Shown here: piece after piece, positions 37,669-46,832 of the stretch
How positions within the stretch are numbered: the first letter of the stretch is position 1
Layout: each line of letters opens with the position of its first letter
Assembly (NCBI GenBank): GCA_028704385.1
Contig: JAQVLA010000001.1
Location: 238,794-302,793, forward strand
Direction of reading: 5' to 3'
Origin: Bacteroidales bacterium
Lineage (GTDB): Bacteria > Bacteroidota > Bacteroidia > Bacteroidales > F082
Length of the DNA: 64,000 nucleotides
Translations under genes and position numbers: made by a program
The notes under the pieces: model-generated
Databases searched by the model: none
Told to the model about the DNA's origin: nothing
What the model saw: the letters and a program-made list of their open reading frames with translations, nothing else

Positions 37669-37760
37669 GTTTAATTTGTTTCACGCTCACTGATTTACAG
37701 GAAACCAGCATTATTTTTTTCATTTTATAATGCGGTCTGACTTTTGAAAAATCAGTTTAC

Positions 37761-37790
37761 AAAAAAACCTGTTACTCACAAAGTAGCAGG
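37761..37790 (-). terminator. intrinsic terminator of tRNA-Gln
   Basis: On the minus strand CCTGCTAC / GTAACAGG with one mismatch, followed by seven T residues, 15 bases after the tRNA. It separates the tRNA from the rimP operon. Confidence 0.65.
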
Positions 37791-37804
37791 CTTTGTTGCG
37801 TAAG

Positions 37805-37875
37805 TTGTCCGACAAGGATTCGAACCTTGACAGGCAGAACCAAAATCTGCAGTGCTACCATTACACCATCGGACA
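37805..37875 (-). tRNA. tRNA-Gln (anticodon TTG)
   Basis: On the minus strand the acceptor stem TGTCCGA pairs with TCGGACA, discriminator A. The D arm GGTGTAATGGTAGC, anticodon stem-loop GCAGA TTTTGGT TCTGC with anticodon TTG, and T arm with GGTTCGAATCC are complete. CCA is not encoded. It reads CAA and CAG codons. An exact -7 box (37896-37903) lies 20 bases upstream and a terminator downstream, so it is a single-gene unit. Confidence 0.96.
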
Positions 37876-37895
37876 ATACCGTGCGAAACGGACTG

Positions 37896-37903
37896 CAAAA
37901 GTA
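37896..37903 (-). promoter_or_regulatory. -7 box for tRNA-Gln
   Basis: TACTTTTG on the minus strand, with TTG 17 bases upstream, the best -33/-7 pair in the window. Confidence 0.6.
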
Positions 37904-38137
37904 GAAAAAAATTGGATTGTCAAAAAAAAATGAAGCTTTTTCTTTTGATATAGCAATTTATGAGGCTTTCAGGTTGAGCAAATGAAAGTACTGGCCAATT
38001 ATTTATACCTTCTTTTAAATAGGATATCCGAAGTAAAGCCTGTTAAAAAAACTAAACTTCATTAAATTCTATTTATGATTTATTGGTTTTATGTACTTTC
38101 GCTCTTTAAAATGATAACCTAATTAATTTCCCTGACA

Positions 38138-41100
38138 ATGAATTTTAGCAAGTTAAACAATCTGGTTGGGTGGATCGTCTTTCTTATTGCCACAGTGGTT
38201 TATTTTCTTACACTTGAGCCCACAGCCAGTTGGTGGGATTGTGGCGAGTATATTGCCACTGCCTACAAACTGCAGGTGGGTCATCCACCGGGAGCGCCTT
38301 TGTTTCAGATGATAGGAAGATTTTTTACCTTGTTTGCGTTAGGGGATGTGACCCGTGTTGCCCTGATGATAAATATTATGTCGGCTTTGTCGAGCAGTTT
38401 CACGATTCTTTTCCTGTTTTGGACAATTACCATGCTCGCCCGCAAAATTTTGATGTTGGGTGAAGCAGCCCAAAACAAGGGAAACCAGCTGGCTGTGCTG
38501 GGAGCCGGAGTTGTTGGGGCACTGGCATACACTTTCAGCGATTCATTCTGGTTTTCGGCCGTTGAAGGTGAAGTTTATGCTATGTCGTCTTTCTTTACAG
38601 CGGTTACTTTCTGGGCTATCCTCAAATGGGAACGGGTAGCTGATGAGCCACATAATTTTCGCTGGTTGTTGTTTATTGCATATCTGATTGGACTTTCAAT
38701 TGGAGTTCATATGCTGAACCTGCTCGCCATACCTGCTATTGTGTATGTGTTTTATTTCAAAAAATATAAACCTAATCTGAAAGGCTTTGTAATTGCCGGT
38801 CTTGTGTCTTTGTTTATATTGGGTTTTGTGATGAGCGTAATTATTCCACTCATCGTCCAGCTTGCCGGTAATTTTGAACTGTTCTTTGTCAATACAATCG
38901 GCTTGCCTTTTTCTTCAGGCACGATAATTTATTTTGTCCTGTTGATTGGATTAATTGCTTATGGTTTGCACTATTCCCGTAAAAAGGGAAAGGTTGTATT
39001 AAATACAGCCATTTTGGCTTTTATGTTTATCCTGATCGGTTATTCTTCTTTCTTTATGCTGGTGATTCGTGCCAATGCCAATACGCCTATCAACGAAAAC
39101 AATCCGAACAACGCCATAACCATGCTTGCCTACCTGAATCGTGAGCAATATGGCACATGGCCATTGATACATGGGCAATATTACAATGCCCCTGAAGTGG
39201 ATCGTGAGGATGGCAAGCCGGTTTATATTAAAGATAATGAAAAGGGTAAATACATCATCACTGATTACCGGAGAGGGACGAAATCGGTGTATGATGATCG
39301 TTTTACTACGGTATTTCCGCGTATGTATTCGAATCTAAAACCCAGTCATATCCAAATGTATCAGCAGATTGCCGGAAGGGGAGGTATTCCCATTCGGGTG
39401 ACCAAGCCTGATGGCAGCACCGAAGTGCTTTACCGGCCTACTTTTGGACAAAATCTGAAGTTTTTCTTTGAACACCAGATTGGTCATATGTATATGCGCT
39501 ATTTCTTCTGGAATTTTGTGGGAAGGCAGAATGACATAGAAAGTCAGGGTGAATTTGAAAATGGGAACTGGATCAGCGGGATAAATTTCATTGACAATAT
39601 GCGGCTTGGAAATCAGAGTGATCTGCCCAGAAGTATGGAAAATCCTGCCCGTGCACGATTTTACTTCCTGCCTTTGTTGCTGGGCCTGGTGGGGCTGTTG
39701 TATCAACTAAACAAGCATTCGCGCGATACCTGGATCGTATTTCTGTTGTTCTTTATGACCGGCCTGGCCATCATCATTTACCTTAATCAAACACCATATC
39801 AGCCGCGAGAGCGGGATTACGCCTATGCCGGCTCTTTTTATGCTTTTGCGATTTGGATAGGTTTTGGTGTGTTGTCGCTCTTTGAGATGATAAGAAAATT
39901 CCTAAAGAATAAGCAAATAGCTGCTGTTATTGTAACGGTGGTGTCATTGTTACTTGTTCCGGCCATCATGGCCAAAGAAGGCTGGAAAGGTCACGACCGT
40001 TCCGGTAAAACAGCTGCCCGCGATTTTGCCATGACTTATATGGCGCAATGTGAGCCTAATTCGATCTTGTTTACGAATGGTGATAATGACACTTTCCCAC
40101 TTTGGTATGTTCAGGAAGTGGAAGGCTTCAGGACGGATATGCGCGTTGTGAATTATATGCTGTCATCCGGCGATTGGTATGTGCATCAGCTGGGTAAGAA
40201 GGTTTACGATTCTGACCGACTCCCGTTGACATTGAAGCCAGAACAATATAACAAAGGGGTGAATGAAGTACTTTTTGTTGTTGAAAGGATTAAAGGCCCG
40301 GTAAATCTAAAGGAAGTAATTGACTTTGTTGCCAACGAAAGTGATCAGACCAAATTGCCTATGCAATCGGGAGAGCGTATCAATTATGTTCCTACCAAGA
40401 AGATCAGATTAAAAATTGACAAAGAAGCCGTTATCCGTAGTGGCACTGTTCCCGAAAGTATGCACGATCAGATCGTGGATGAGATTGTATGGGATATTCG
40501 TCAGAGTGCTTTGTTCAAAAATGATTTGATGCTGCTTGATTTAATCGCAACCAATAACTGGGAACGCCCGATTTACTTTGCCAATCCCAATAGTGTGAGC
40601 AAGGTGCTGGATGTGGATGAGTATTGCCATATGGAAGGTGTTGTTTACCGGTTTATGCCTGTTAAGGCCAAAGAATATTATAAGAATCTAGGCGGTGTTT
40701 ATACCGATGGTTCCTATGATTTATTGGTCAACAAAGCAAAATGGGGCAACCTTAATGATCCAAAAGTGACGGTTGATCGCGAAAGTTACCGCAATGCAAC
40801 CATGATGAAGCAAAGTTATATGCGCCTTGCACAGGCATTGATAAATGAAGGAAAGAAAGATTCGGCAGTTGTGGTTTTGGATAAAAGTCTGGAGTTTTTT
40901 CCCCCCGAGAAGATCACCTATGATTTTTATATGTTGCCCTGGGTAGAAATTTATTTTGAAGCCGGTGCTACCGAAAAAGCCATTCAGGTAACAAGAACTA
41001 TGTCTGAGAGATACCTTGAAGATCTTGGATATTATGCCAGTCTTGATAGCCGTTTTGACAGCTATTATGATCAGTCGATGCAGGAGGCACTTGCTGTTTT

Positions 41101-41203
41101 GCAACGTCTGTCGCAGTTGGCTTCACAGTATGGTCAAAAGGAATTGGCAACCGAGCTGGACGATGCTTTTGTAAGTCAGCTGCAACTGATGGGATATCAA
41201 TAG
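38138..41203 (+). CDS. DUF2723 multi-spanning membrane protein (TMEM260/GT117-like)
   Basis: 1021 residues. The N-terminal half has about ten membrane segments. The signature near the start, SWWDCGEYIATAYKLQVGHPPGAPLF, carries the conserved Asp and Glu of the DUF2723 family, followed by another family block near 560 (TPYQPRERDYAYAGSFYAF). The C-terminal 350 residues are soluble, with helical pairs near the end that may be TPR-like. Human TMEM260 of this family is a protein O-mannosyltransferase; by analogy this would be a lipid-linked sugar transferase acting at the outside of the inner membrane, but the substrate in Bacteroidota is not shown here. A weak box TACTTTCG lies at 38094-38101. Confidence 0.88.
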   Translation: MNFSKLNNLVGWIVFLIATVVYFLTLEPTASWWDCGEYIATAYKLQVGHPPGAPLFQMIGRFFTLFALGDVTRVALMINIMSALSSSFTILFLFWTITMLARKILMLGEAAQNKGNQLAVLGAGVVGALAYTFSDSFWFSAVEGEVYAMSSFFTAVTFWAILKWERVADEPHNFRWLLFIAYLIGLSIGVHMLNLLAIPAIVYVFYFKKYKPNLKGFVIAGLVSLFILGFVMSVIIPLIVQLAGNFELFFVNTIGLPFSSGTIIYFVLLIGLIAYGLHYSRKKGKVVLNTAILAFMFILIGYSSFFMLVIRANANTPINENNPNNAITMLAYLNREQYGTWPLIHGQYYNAPEVDREDGKPVYIKDNEKGKYIITDYRRGTKSVYDDRFTTVFPRMYSNLKPSHIQMYQQIAGRGGIPIRVTKPDGSTEVLYRPTFGQNLKFFFEHQIGHMYMRYFFWNFVGRQNDIESQGEFENGNWISGINFIDNMRLGNQSDLPRSMENPARARFYFLPLLLGLVGLLYQLNKHSRDTWIVFLLFFMTGLAIIIYLNQTPYQPRERDYAYAGSFYAFAIWIGFGVLSLFEMIRKFLKNKQIAAVIVTVVSLLLVPAIMAKEGWKGHDRSGKTAARDFAMTYMAQCEPNSILFTNGDNDTFPLWYVQEVEGFRTDMRVVNYMLSSGDWYVHQLGKKVYDSDRLPLTLKPEQYNKGVNEVLFVVERIKGPVNLKEVIDFVANESDQTKLPMQSGERINYVPTKKIRLKIDKEAVIRSGTVPESMHDQIVDEIVWDIRQSALFKNDLMLLDLIATNNWERPIYFANPNSVSKVLDVDEYCHMEGVVYRFMPVKAKEYYKNLGGVYTDGSYDLLVNKAKWGNLNDPKVTVDRESYRNATMMKQSYMRLAQALINEGKKDSAVVVLDKSLEFFPPEKITYDFYMLPWVEIYFEAGATEKAIQVTRTMSERYLEDLGYYASLDSRFDSYYDQSMQEALAVLQRLSQLASQYGQKELATELDDAFVSQLQLMGYQ

Positions 41204-41216
41204 AAAGTTTTTAAAG

Positions 41217-41256
41217 TAAAAAAATCCCTGTCATTTAATTGGCGGGGATTTTTTTT
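41217..41256. terminator. bidirectional intrinsic terminator
   Basis: AATCCCTGTC / GGCGGGGATT (10 bp with two wobble pairs), flanked by an A run and a T run, between the convergent DUF2723 and lgt genes. Confidence 0.8.
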
Positions 41257-41260
41257 GTGT

Positions 41261-42085
41261 TTAAACTTTTCGTTTTTTCCAACCCTGGTACCATATGGCT
41301 ATTCCTCCGATGATAAAAGGAATGCTAAGCCATTGTCCCATGTTAAGCGTCATATTGGCTTCGAAGCCAACCTGCGGTTCTTTCAGAAATTCGATCAGCA
41401 AGCGGGAGCCAAAAATGGCGATCAGAAAAATACCAAAGAGAAAGCCAGGCTGTTTCTGCCCCATATCTTTTTTGAAATAGCTCCGGTATAAAAAGAAAAA
41501 AGTAGCCAGATAAAACAGTCCTTCATATAATTGAGTAGGATGTCGCGGATCGGTTCTCAAAACAGGATCAGAAGCTCTGACGAATTCAAAACCCCACGGA
41601 AGTGTCGTGATATGCCCAAAAATTTCGGAATTCATCAGATTGCCTGTCCGGATAAAAAAGCCGGCCAGGGCGACAACAATTACGATGCGATCCAAAATCC
41701 AGATCAGCGGTTTATGCTGTTTTTTACTAAAGAAATACAAGGCAATTATAATCCCGATGGCTGCACCATGACTGGCCAATCCGCCTTCCCATACTTTGAG
41801 GATGTCAATTGGATTTGCCAAATAATACGATGGTTCGTAAAACAAACAATGCCCAAGACGAGCCCCCACAACAGTGGCTACGATCATATAAGTCGAAAGC
41901 TGATCCAGTACTTTGATGCCAATCTTTTCGCGTTCAAGGATCTTTTGCATGATGTAATAACCCACCACAAACGAAGCAGCGAAAAGTGCTCCGTACCATC
42001 TAACGCCACGGCCTCCCAATAAGGGCAGCCAATCCGGAAAACTGAACATCTCGGGTGAGACATTCCAGACAATGTAGTTTAGCAT
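41261..42085 (-). CDS. lgt: prolipoprotein diacylglyceryl transferase
   Basis: 274 residues with about seven membrane helices. The family signature regions are present: VRWYGALFAASFVVGYY at the N-terminus, GARLGHCLFYEP, FIRTGNLMNSEIFG and DPRHPTQLYEGLFYL. It transfers the diacylglyceryl group from phosphatidylglycerol to the lipobox Cys of prolipoproteins, the first step of lipoprotein maturation. Several predicted lipoproteins lie nearby, including the HmuY-like one immediately upstream on the same strand, 115 bases away. Confidence 0.95.
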   Translation of the reverse strand: MLNYIVWNVSPEMFSFPDWLPLLGGRGVRWYGALFAASFVVGYYIMQKILEREKIGIKVLDQLSTYMIVATVVGARLGHCLFYEPSYYLANPIDILKVWEGGLASHGAAIGIIIALYFFSKKQHKPLIWILDRIVIVVALAGFFIRTGNLMNSEIFGHITTLPWGFEFVRASDPVLRTDPRHPTQLYEGLFYLATFFFLYRSYFKKDMGQKQPGFLFGIFLIAIFGSRLLIEFLKEPQVGFEANMTLNMGQWLSIPFIIGGIAIWYQGWKKRKV

Positions 42086-42199
42086 GAGTTGTTATTTTAA
42101 AACAAAAGTAAAGGAAATTTCTAGTTTGTATCCCTATTTACGCTCAAAACCAGTATTCCTTAAAGATCGATTGATGCTGCACGTATTACTTCTGGAATT

Positions 42200-43231
42200 T
42201 CAAAGCCGTTGATATTCAATATTCGGGAAGCCTTTTACTCCTTGATTATTATAAAATGAAACGAACCTCATTTTGTACAAATCGCCATTTTGTGTTCGGA
42301 TGATGTAGGTCCAGTTCGGATTAACGACATAATTTACTACACCACTTTCCACATCACCTTCCACATCTTTCCAGTTGTAGCCAATGCGATCCATTTGTCG
42401 GGTGTAACTTAGGTTTTCGGCTACTGCCTGATCAATTTCATCAAAGTGAAATGCTGTTTCAAAGGCGGTTTCGGTTTCAAAAGGATTTAATAACACGCCT
42501 GTAACCAAATAAGGATAAGGTTCGCCTTCATTGGTAAAAAGCAGCGTAGTGTATTGTGTAAAGAGCAGATCATAATCATTTTGCAGCGGTTCCACCTGTA
42601 TTTGCTCACTGCTTTGAAAAGAATAATACACTTTGTTGTAGCCCTGTTCTTTTTGCACAATTGCCTGCGTTAGTGCTGTGTTGTTTAGGTTGGAATAGGT
42701 AAAATAGTAACGGCCATTTACAAGGCTGTCGAACTTTATTTTTCTGTATCCCAACAAATTACCTGCTTCATCATAACCTCTGTCGATAACATATACTTTT
42801 TGGGAATAGCTGGTATCGTTTTCGCTGAACTGAATCCAGTTTTTCAAGACAGTGGAATCAGGATTGCCACTGGAAGGATCAAATAACATAGTTAATCCGG
42901 TTGCAGAATTTACTTCTGTAGGGTTAGTTGTCGCGGTTTCGCCGGCCAACATATAGTTGGCTGTATTTAGCCAAATCCTGCATCCGTTTTCCGTGGCATC
43001 AAAAGCAAGATCCCATGAAGTTTTGTGGTTGCTGCTAACGATGGCTGAATCGCTTAATCTGAAGTAAACCTGATTCTTGTATAATTTTACCTGATTGTCT
43101 TCAATCGCTGTTATTGGAATAATGACCGAAATTTTATTGCCTCTGTCATGTGGTGTAATCCTTTCATCTTCTTTGAAACAGGAGGAGAACAACAGTGGAA
43201 ATACAATTAACAGCATGAATATTTTTCGCAT
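42200..43231 (-). CDS. HmuY-family lipoprotein, probably surface-exposed
   Basis: 343 residues. The lipobox LLFSSC gives a lipidated Cys18. It is followed by FKEDE, close to the surface-export signal (K followed by acidic residues) described for Bacteroidota lipoproteins, so surface display is likely. HmuY-like blocks: YKNQVYFRLSDSAIVSS, TSWDLAFDATENGCRIWLN, and the C-terminal YKMRFVSFYNNQGVKGFPN. HmuY of Porphyromonas gingivalis binds haem for the TonB receptor HmuR; this protein is longer, and the haem-binding histidines cannot be placed by eye. Its ATG shares one base with the stop of the TonB receptor, so it is co-translated. Confidence 0.82.
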   Translation of the reverse strand: MRKIFMLLIVFPLLFSSCFKEDERITPHDRGNKISVIIPITAIEDNQVKLYKNQVYFRLSDSAIVSSNHKTSWDLAFDATENGCRIWLNTANYMLAGETATTNPTEVNSATGLTMLFDPSSGNPDSTVLKNWIQFSENDTSYSQKVYVIDRGYDEAGNLLGYRKIKFDSLVNGRYYFTYSNLNNTALTQAIVQKEQGYNKVYYSFQSSEQIQVEPLQNDYDLLFTQYTTLLFTNEGEPYPYLVTGVLLNPFETETAFETAFHFDEIDQAVAENLSYTRQMDRIGYNWKDVEGDVESGVVNYVVNPNWTYIIRTQNGDLYKMRFVSFYNNQGVKGFPNIEYQRL

Positions 43232-45465
43232 CAGTTAAATCTTTTGAATGAAATGTTAAGCTGAACAAAGAATGTACGTCCCCAGCCAGCCATACTTGTT
43301 TCGCCTCCGCCGGAATGTATTTCTCCCATTGAAGTATTTCCTCTTACATCAATATTTTTAACATCAAAAAGGTTTTTTACACCGGTCTGTATGGTGAGCT
43401 GGTTTTTCCAGAATTGGCGACTAACCGACAAATCCATGGTATGATAGGTAGAGATTATTTTTTTTAATGCTTGATCATCAGCACCTATAAAAATTTCCGG
43501 ATATTCACCATTGTTTTTGTAATACACATTGAAACGCAATTGGGTCTTTCGCCAAAGGTAGTTGAGCTGGCTCATCACATCGGTTGAATACACCATTTCG
43601 TTTTCGGATACATTATTGAAAATCTGATTTCTGCCCGTTTGTCCCATACCGAGTTTTATTTCGAGCCAGGGATATATGCGGTTATTAAAATTGATCTGAT
43701 AACCTTGTGTTATGTATTGATTTAAATTTACATAAGTAAATAATGAGGAAGAATGATCCAAAGACGCCAATATGATGCTGTTGTTGATGTTGTTGTAAAA
43801 AATACTTAACTCGGCACCATAGTCGTAAGTTGGTTTTTCGTGATGATATTTCAACGAAAGGTTAAAATTTTTAGAGTCTTCTGCTTTAAGATTTTCATTG
43901 CCTCTGATATTGTGATTCACATCTACAAATTCCAGATAGAGCTCTTTGAGCGATGGTGCTCTGAAACCTTTTGCCAGGGAGGCTCTCAAACTGAGTTCCT
44001 CTGAAAGGTCGTATTTGGCATTAAGCGAATAAACCAAAGGAGCTTTGTATTTTGTGTTGTAAGAATAACGCAGGCCGGGCTGAATCATCAATCGCAGTGA
44101 TGGTTTGATTTTAACACTCAAAAAAGCTGCATAATCACCCAGAACCTGTTCTTTGTTTAAAATTCGCCTTCCGGTTCCGGTTTCATAATTCAAATCAATG
44201 CCAAGCTGGTAGTTAAAAGGTGAATTTTCAGTGCTTTTACTAAATTCAGCTCTCAGCAGATACTGACCAAAACTGGAAGTGTCCTGATTATCTGAATCCA
44301 GTGTAAGATACTCTTCGAGTGTGGTAAGATCCTTTAAATAATTATTTTTTATTCGGTCATAATATGCATAAGAAGCAAGAACATTCAGGTATCGGTTTTC
44401 GAAAAGTTTAGTCTGAATATCGGCTGTTGCAGTGAAACGATTTGTAGTGAAATGATTGTCAAAAGCTGTTTCATAATAGGAAGGTAAAAGCTCGCCTTTA
44501 TGAAGTAAGAATTCATTAAAGTAGGATGCAGTCACTCTGGCACGCAAGCTATTGTGGTTATATGCCAGGCTTGCATCTGCATTATATTGTCTTTTTGGTT
44601 TCCATTGCTTGGCCCGGCTGGTATCTACTACACTGTAGCCACCAAAAAAATTACGCGCACCGGCCAGCGATCCGCTCCAGCGGTTTTTCTTCAAGGCGAT
44701 GTCGGCATTAAAATTGTAAATGCCAACCGATTCTGTATAGGCTCCGACATTGGTTTGCAGACTAGTATAATTATTTTCTTTGGTGATAATATTGATTACA
44801 CCAGCCAGTGCATTACTACCATAAATAACTGACATCGGCCCTTCGATAATTTCTACGTGGCCTACATTGTACAGATTCAACTGACTCAGATCGATATCGC
44901 CATTCATTCTTCCGATAACCGGAACACCATCAATTAAAAACTTCACATGCTCGCCTCCCAAACCCTGCAAGGTGATCCCTGATCCTAAAACACCATCATT
45001 GGATGAACGAATATTAAGCTCGGTAGCCATTAATTCTTTCAGGTTGTTAGATGCTTTTTGTTCAATTTCACGTGCTCCGATCACCTTTACCCTGAAAATG
45101 GATTTATCAACGGCCTGCGGGGTATATTGCCCTGTAACCACCACTTCATCCATATTGATACTGGTGGATTGCAACATCACTTTTTTTAGCTCTCCGGGTT
45201 TAATTGTATCCGTATGGGTGTGATAACCCACATAACTAACTGTAAACGTTCCTGTTGAGTTAAGCGGGTTTGCAGTATAACCATTAAGATCAGTTAGCCC
45301 GGTATGTGATTTGCCTGTGTGTAATGATTTAAACAGCACATGCGCAAAAGCAATGGCTTCGTTGTTTCGCTGATCTTTGAGTAAGATTCCTGTTTGCTGG
45401 TTTTGTCCGATTACGACAAAACCAGCAAACAGTATGATTAGGAGGAGTTTTACTCGTCTAATCAT
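43231..45465 (-). CDS. TonB-dependent receptor, HmuR-like
   Basis: 744 residues. Signal peptide (LLLIILFAGFVVIGQ), then a CarboxypepD_reg-like domain (GILLKDQRNNEAIAFAHVL, VSYVGYHTHT), plug (MDEVVVTGQYTP, LNIRSSNDGVLGSGITLQG, VEIIEGPMSVIYGSNALAG) and a 22-strand-type barrel ending in FVQLNISFKRF. It imports a bound ligand across the outer membrane using TonB energy. It lies between two HmuY-family genes with 3-base and 1-base junctions, so haem or another iron source is the likely substrate. The ligand remains inferred from context. Confidence 0.9.
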   Translation of the reverse strand: MIRRVKLLLIILFAGFVVIGQNQQTGILLKDQRNNEAIAFAHVLFKSLHTGKSHTGLTDLNGYTANPLNSTGTFTVSYVGYHTHTDTIKPGELKKVMLQSTSINMDEVVVTGQYTPQAVDKSIFRVKVIGAREIEQKASNNLKELMATELNIRSSNDGVLGSGITLQGLGGEHVKFLIDGVPVIGRMNGDIDLSQLNLYNVGHVEIIEGPMSVIYGSNALAGVINIITKENNYTSLQTNVGAYTESVGIYNFNADIALKKNRWSGSLAGARNFFGGYSVVDTSRAKQWKPKRQYNADASLAYNHNSLRARVTASYFNEFLLHKGELLPSYYETAFDNHFTTNRFTATADIQTKLFENRYLNVLASYAYYDRIKNNYLKDLTTLEEYLTLDSDNQDTSSFGQYLLRAEFSKSTENSPFNYQLGIDLNYETGTGRRILNKEQVLGDYAAFLSVKIKPSLRLMIQPGLRYSYNTKYKAPLVYSLNAKYDLSEELSLRASLAKGFRAPSLKELYLEFVDVNHNIRGNENLKAEDSKNFNLSLKYHHEKPTYDYGAELSIFYNNINNSIILASLDHSSSLFTYVNLNQYITQGYQINFNNRIYPWLEIKLGMGQTGRNQIFNNVSENEMVYSTDVMSQLNYLWRKTQLRFNVYYKNNGEYPEIFIGADDQALKKIISTYHTMDLSVSRQFWKNQLTIQTGVKNLFDVKNIDVRGNTSMGEIHSGGGETSMAGWGRTFFVQLNISFKRFN

Positions 45466-45468
45466 AGG

Positions 45469-46728
45469 TTACTTTACTATTAATTGCTGTGAATAGACTT
45501 TTTCAGCAGTTCTTACTTGTAAGAGATAGAGGCCTTTTTTGAATTCCTGCACCGAGAACTTTAAAGTGTTAGCGGAATTCATTTGTTCTTGCTGAAGCAG
45601 CAAACGTCCGGATAAGTCGTAAATTTCAAGCGTCACTTTTTCAGTTGCTAGTCCGGTAAGGTCGATATTTACCTGATCAGAAGCCGGGTTAGGGAATATA
45701 CGAATTTCAGCATCAGCAATGTTTTCAGAGACATTAACCATTGAAATTAACTCATGGCTGAATACGGTTTTGCCTTCACCCATCCCACTGAACGAAATAG
45801 GTACAAATTTGTAAATATCGCCTTTAAGACTTTGCACAAAATATACAAGTGAATCTGTCACAGAATAGCTGAAAGTGTTCATATCGAAGTATTTCCAGTC
45901 GCTGCCAATCACAGTTTTGTAAAATTCCATGGGCTGGGCATACCACTCAACAAAATCAGGCGAAACAGGATGATTTTCGTTGGCACCTGTTCCAACATTG
46001 TTCAAAACACCAACCACAACATAATTGGATGGATTCCCATCATTATCAAAAACAATCCCCATATAGCGACTGAACATAAGGTCCCAGCTGTCCTTGGCAG
46101 GTTCGCGATCAATCACCATACCGATCGAGAGATTGTAATACACAAATAATTTTTCTTCGTAAGGCGAAACATCAAGTGTTTCAGAAAATTGATTTGTTCC
46201 GTCCAGATTAGCCACGGTGAAGTAAAAGGTGTTATTTGTGCTGTTTTTGCGTTCGATCCAGAGTTTTTTATAGGATCCGTTAGCCAATTTAACGATGTAG
46301 ATAGAATCGCCAACAACATCGTGTGAAACCATATTGTAAATACCCCAGCCATAATCGGGATGGCCAAGTGCATTGCGGTTAAAAGCACCATCTTCCCAGA
46401 TGGTATCTGAATTGTAGAGCCTTTTCCAGCCGGCCATTCCTGTTGTGTCAATAGCATTCCAGCTTGAGGTATCTCCATTACCATAGGTGACGAGTTCGGT
46501 TCCTATGCCATCATTGATTATTACACCGGCACTCCAGGTGTTGGTATAAAATCCGATGTCCCAGGTATTGCGCTCTGCTGAAGCAACAACACCATTTTCG
46601 AAACTATACCAAACGTCATTGGCATAGCCTTGTCCCATTGATACAGAATCTTTTACAGGATTTGCCTTTGTGGTAAGGCTGAAGAACAGGAGAGATATTA
46701 CAGTAAAGTAAAATATATATTTTTTCAT
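45469..46728 (-). CDS. HmuY-like secreted protein with T9SS type A sorting domain
   Basis: 419 residues. Signal peptide (FYFTVISLLFFSLTTKA) but no lipobox Cys. The middle matches the HmuY pattern of the lipoprotein downstream (VWYSFENGVVASAERNTWDIGFYTNTW, and GDIYKFVPISFSGMGEGKTVF). The last ~85 residues (IRIFPNPASDQVNIDL, LEIYDLSGRLLLQ, KGLYLLQVRTAEK) are a T9SS type A sorting domain. So a haem-binding-like protein is probably sent to the surface by T9SS instead of as a lipoprotein. First gene of the three-gene operon; the receptor gene starts 3 bases after its stop. Confidence 0.85.
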   Translation of the reverse strand: MKKYIFYFTVISLLFFSLTTKANPVKDSVSMGQGYANDVWYSFENGVVASAERNTWDIGFYTNTWSAGVIINDGIGTELVTYGNGDTSSWNAIDTTGMAGWKRLYNSDTIWEDGAFNRNALGHPDYGWGIYNMVSHDVVGDSIYIVKLANGSYKKLWIERKNSTNNTFYFTVANLDGTNQFSETLDVSPYEEKLFVYYNLSIGMVIDREPAKDSWDLMFSRYMGIVFDNDGNPSNYVVVGVLNNVGTGANENHPVSPDFVEWYAQPMEFYKTVIGSDWKYFDMNTFSYSVTDSLVYFVQSLKGDIYKFVPISFSGMGEGKTVFSHELISMVNVSENIADAEIRIFPNPASDQVNIDLTGLATEKVTLEIYDLSGRLLLQQEQMNSANTLKFSVQEFKKGLYLLQVRTAEKVYSQQLIVK

Positions 46729-46734
46729 AATAAG

Positions 46735-46745
46735 TTCAAATTGAA
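46735..46745. promoter_or_regulatory. palindrome just upstream of the HmuY-like operon
   Basis: TTCAA A TTGAA, a perfect odd palindrome 6 bases before the ATG. It could be a repressor site, but it is short and AT-rich. Confidence 0.3.
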
Positions 46746-46767
46746 TAAGATAAATAATAAATTGCCC

Positions 46768-46785
46768 AACCTGTTTCGTTAGGTT
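46768..46785. promoter_or_regulatory. inverted repeat upstream of the HmuY-like operon
   Basis: AACCT, 8-base spacer, AGGTT, about 40 bases before the ATG, in the likely promoter zone. Candidate operator of the iron/haem operon; no clear TAnnTTTG box is seen next to it. Confidence 0.3.
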
Positions 46786-46832
46786 AAGCTAATAATTTCC
46801 AAATAGGTTATTGGGATTGAAAAAGTGGAAAG

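Noticed and set aside
37595-37723. N-terminal extension of rimP
   Set aside because: It would cross a -7 box and a terminator-like hairpin and has no family homology.
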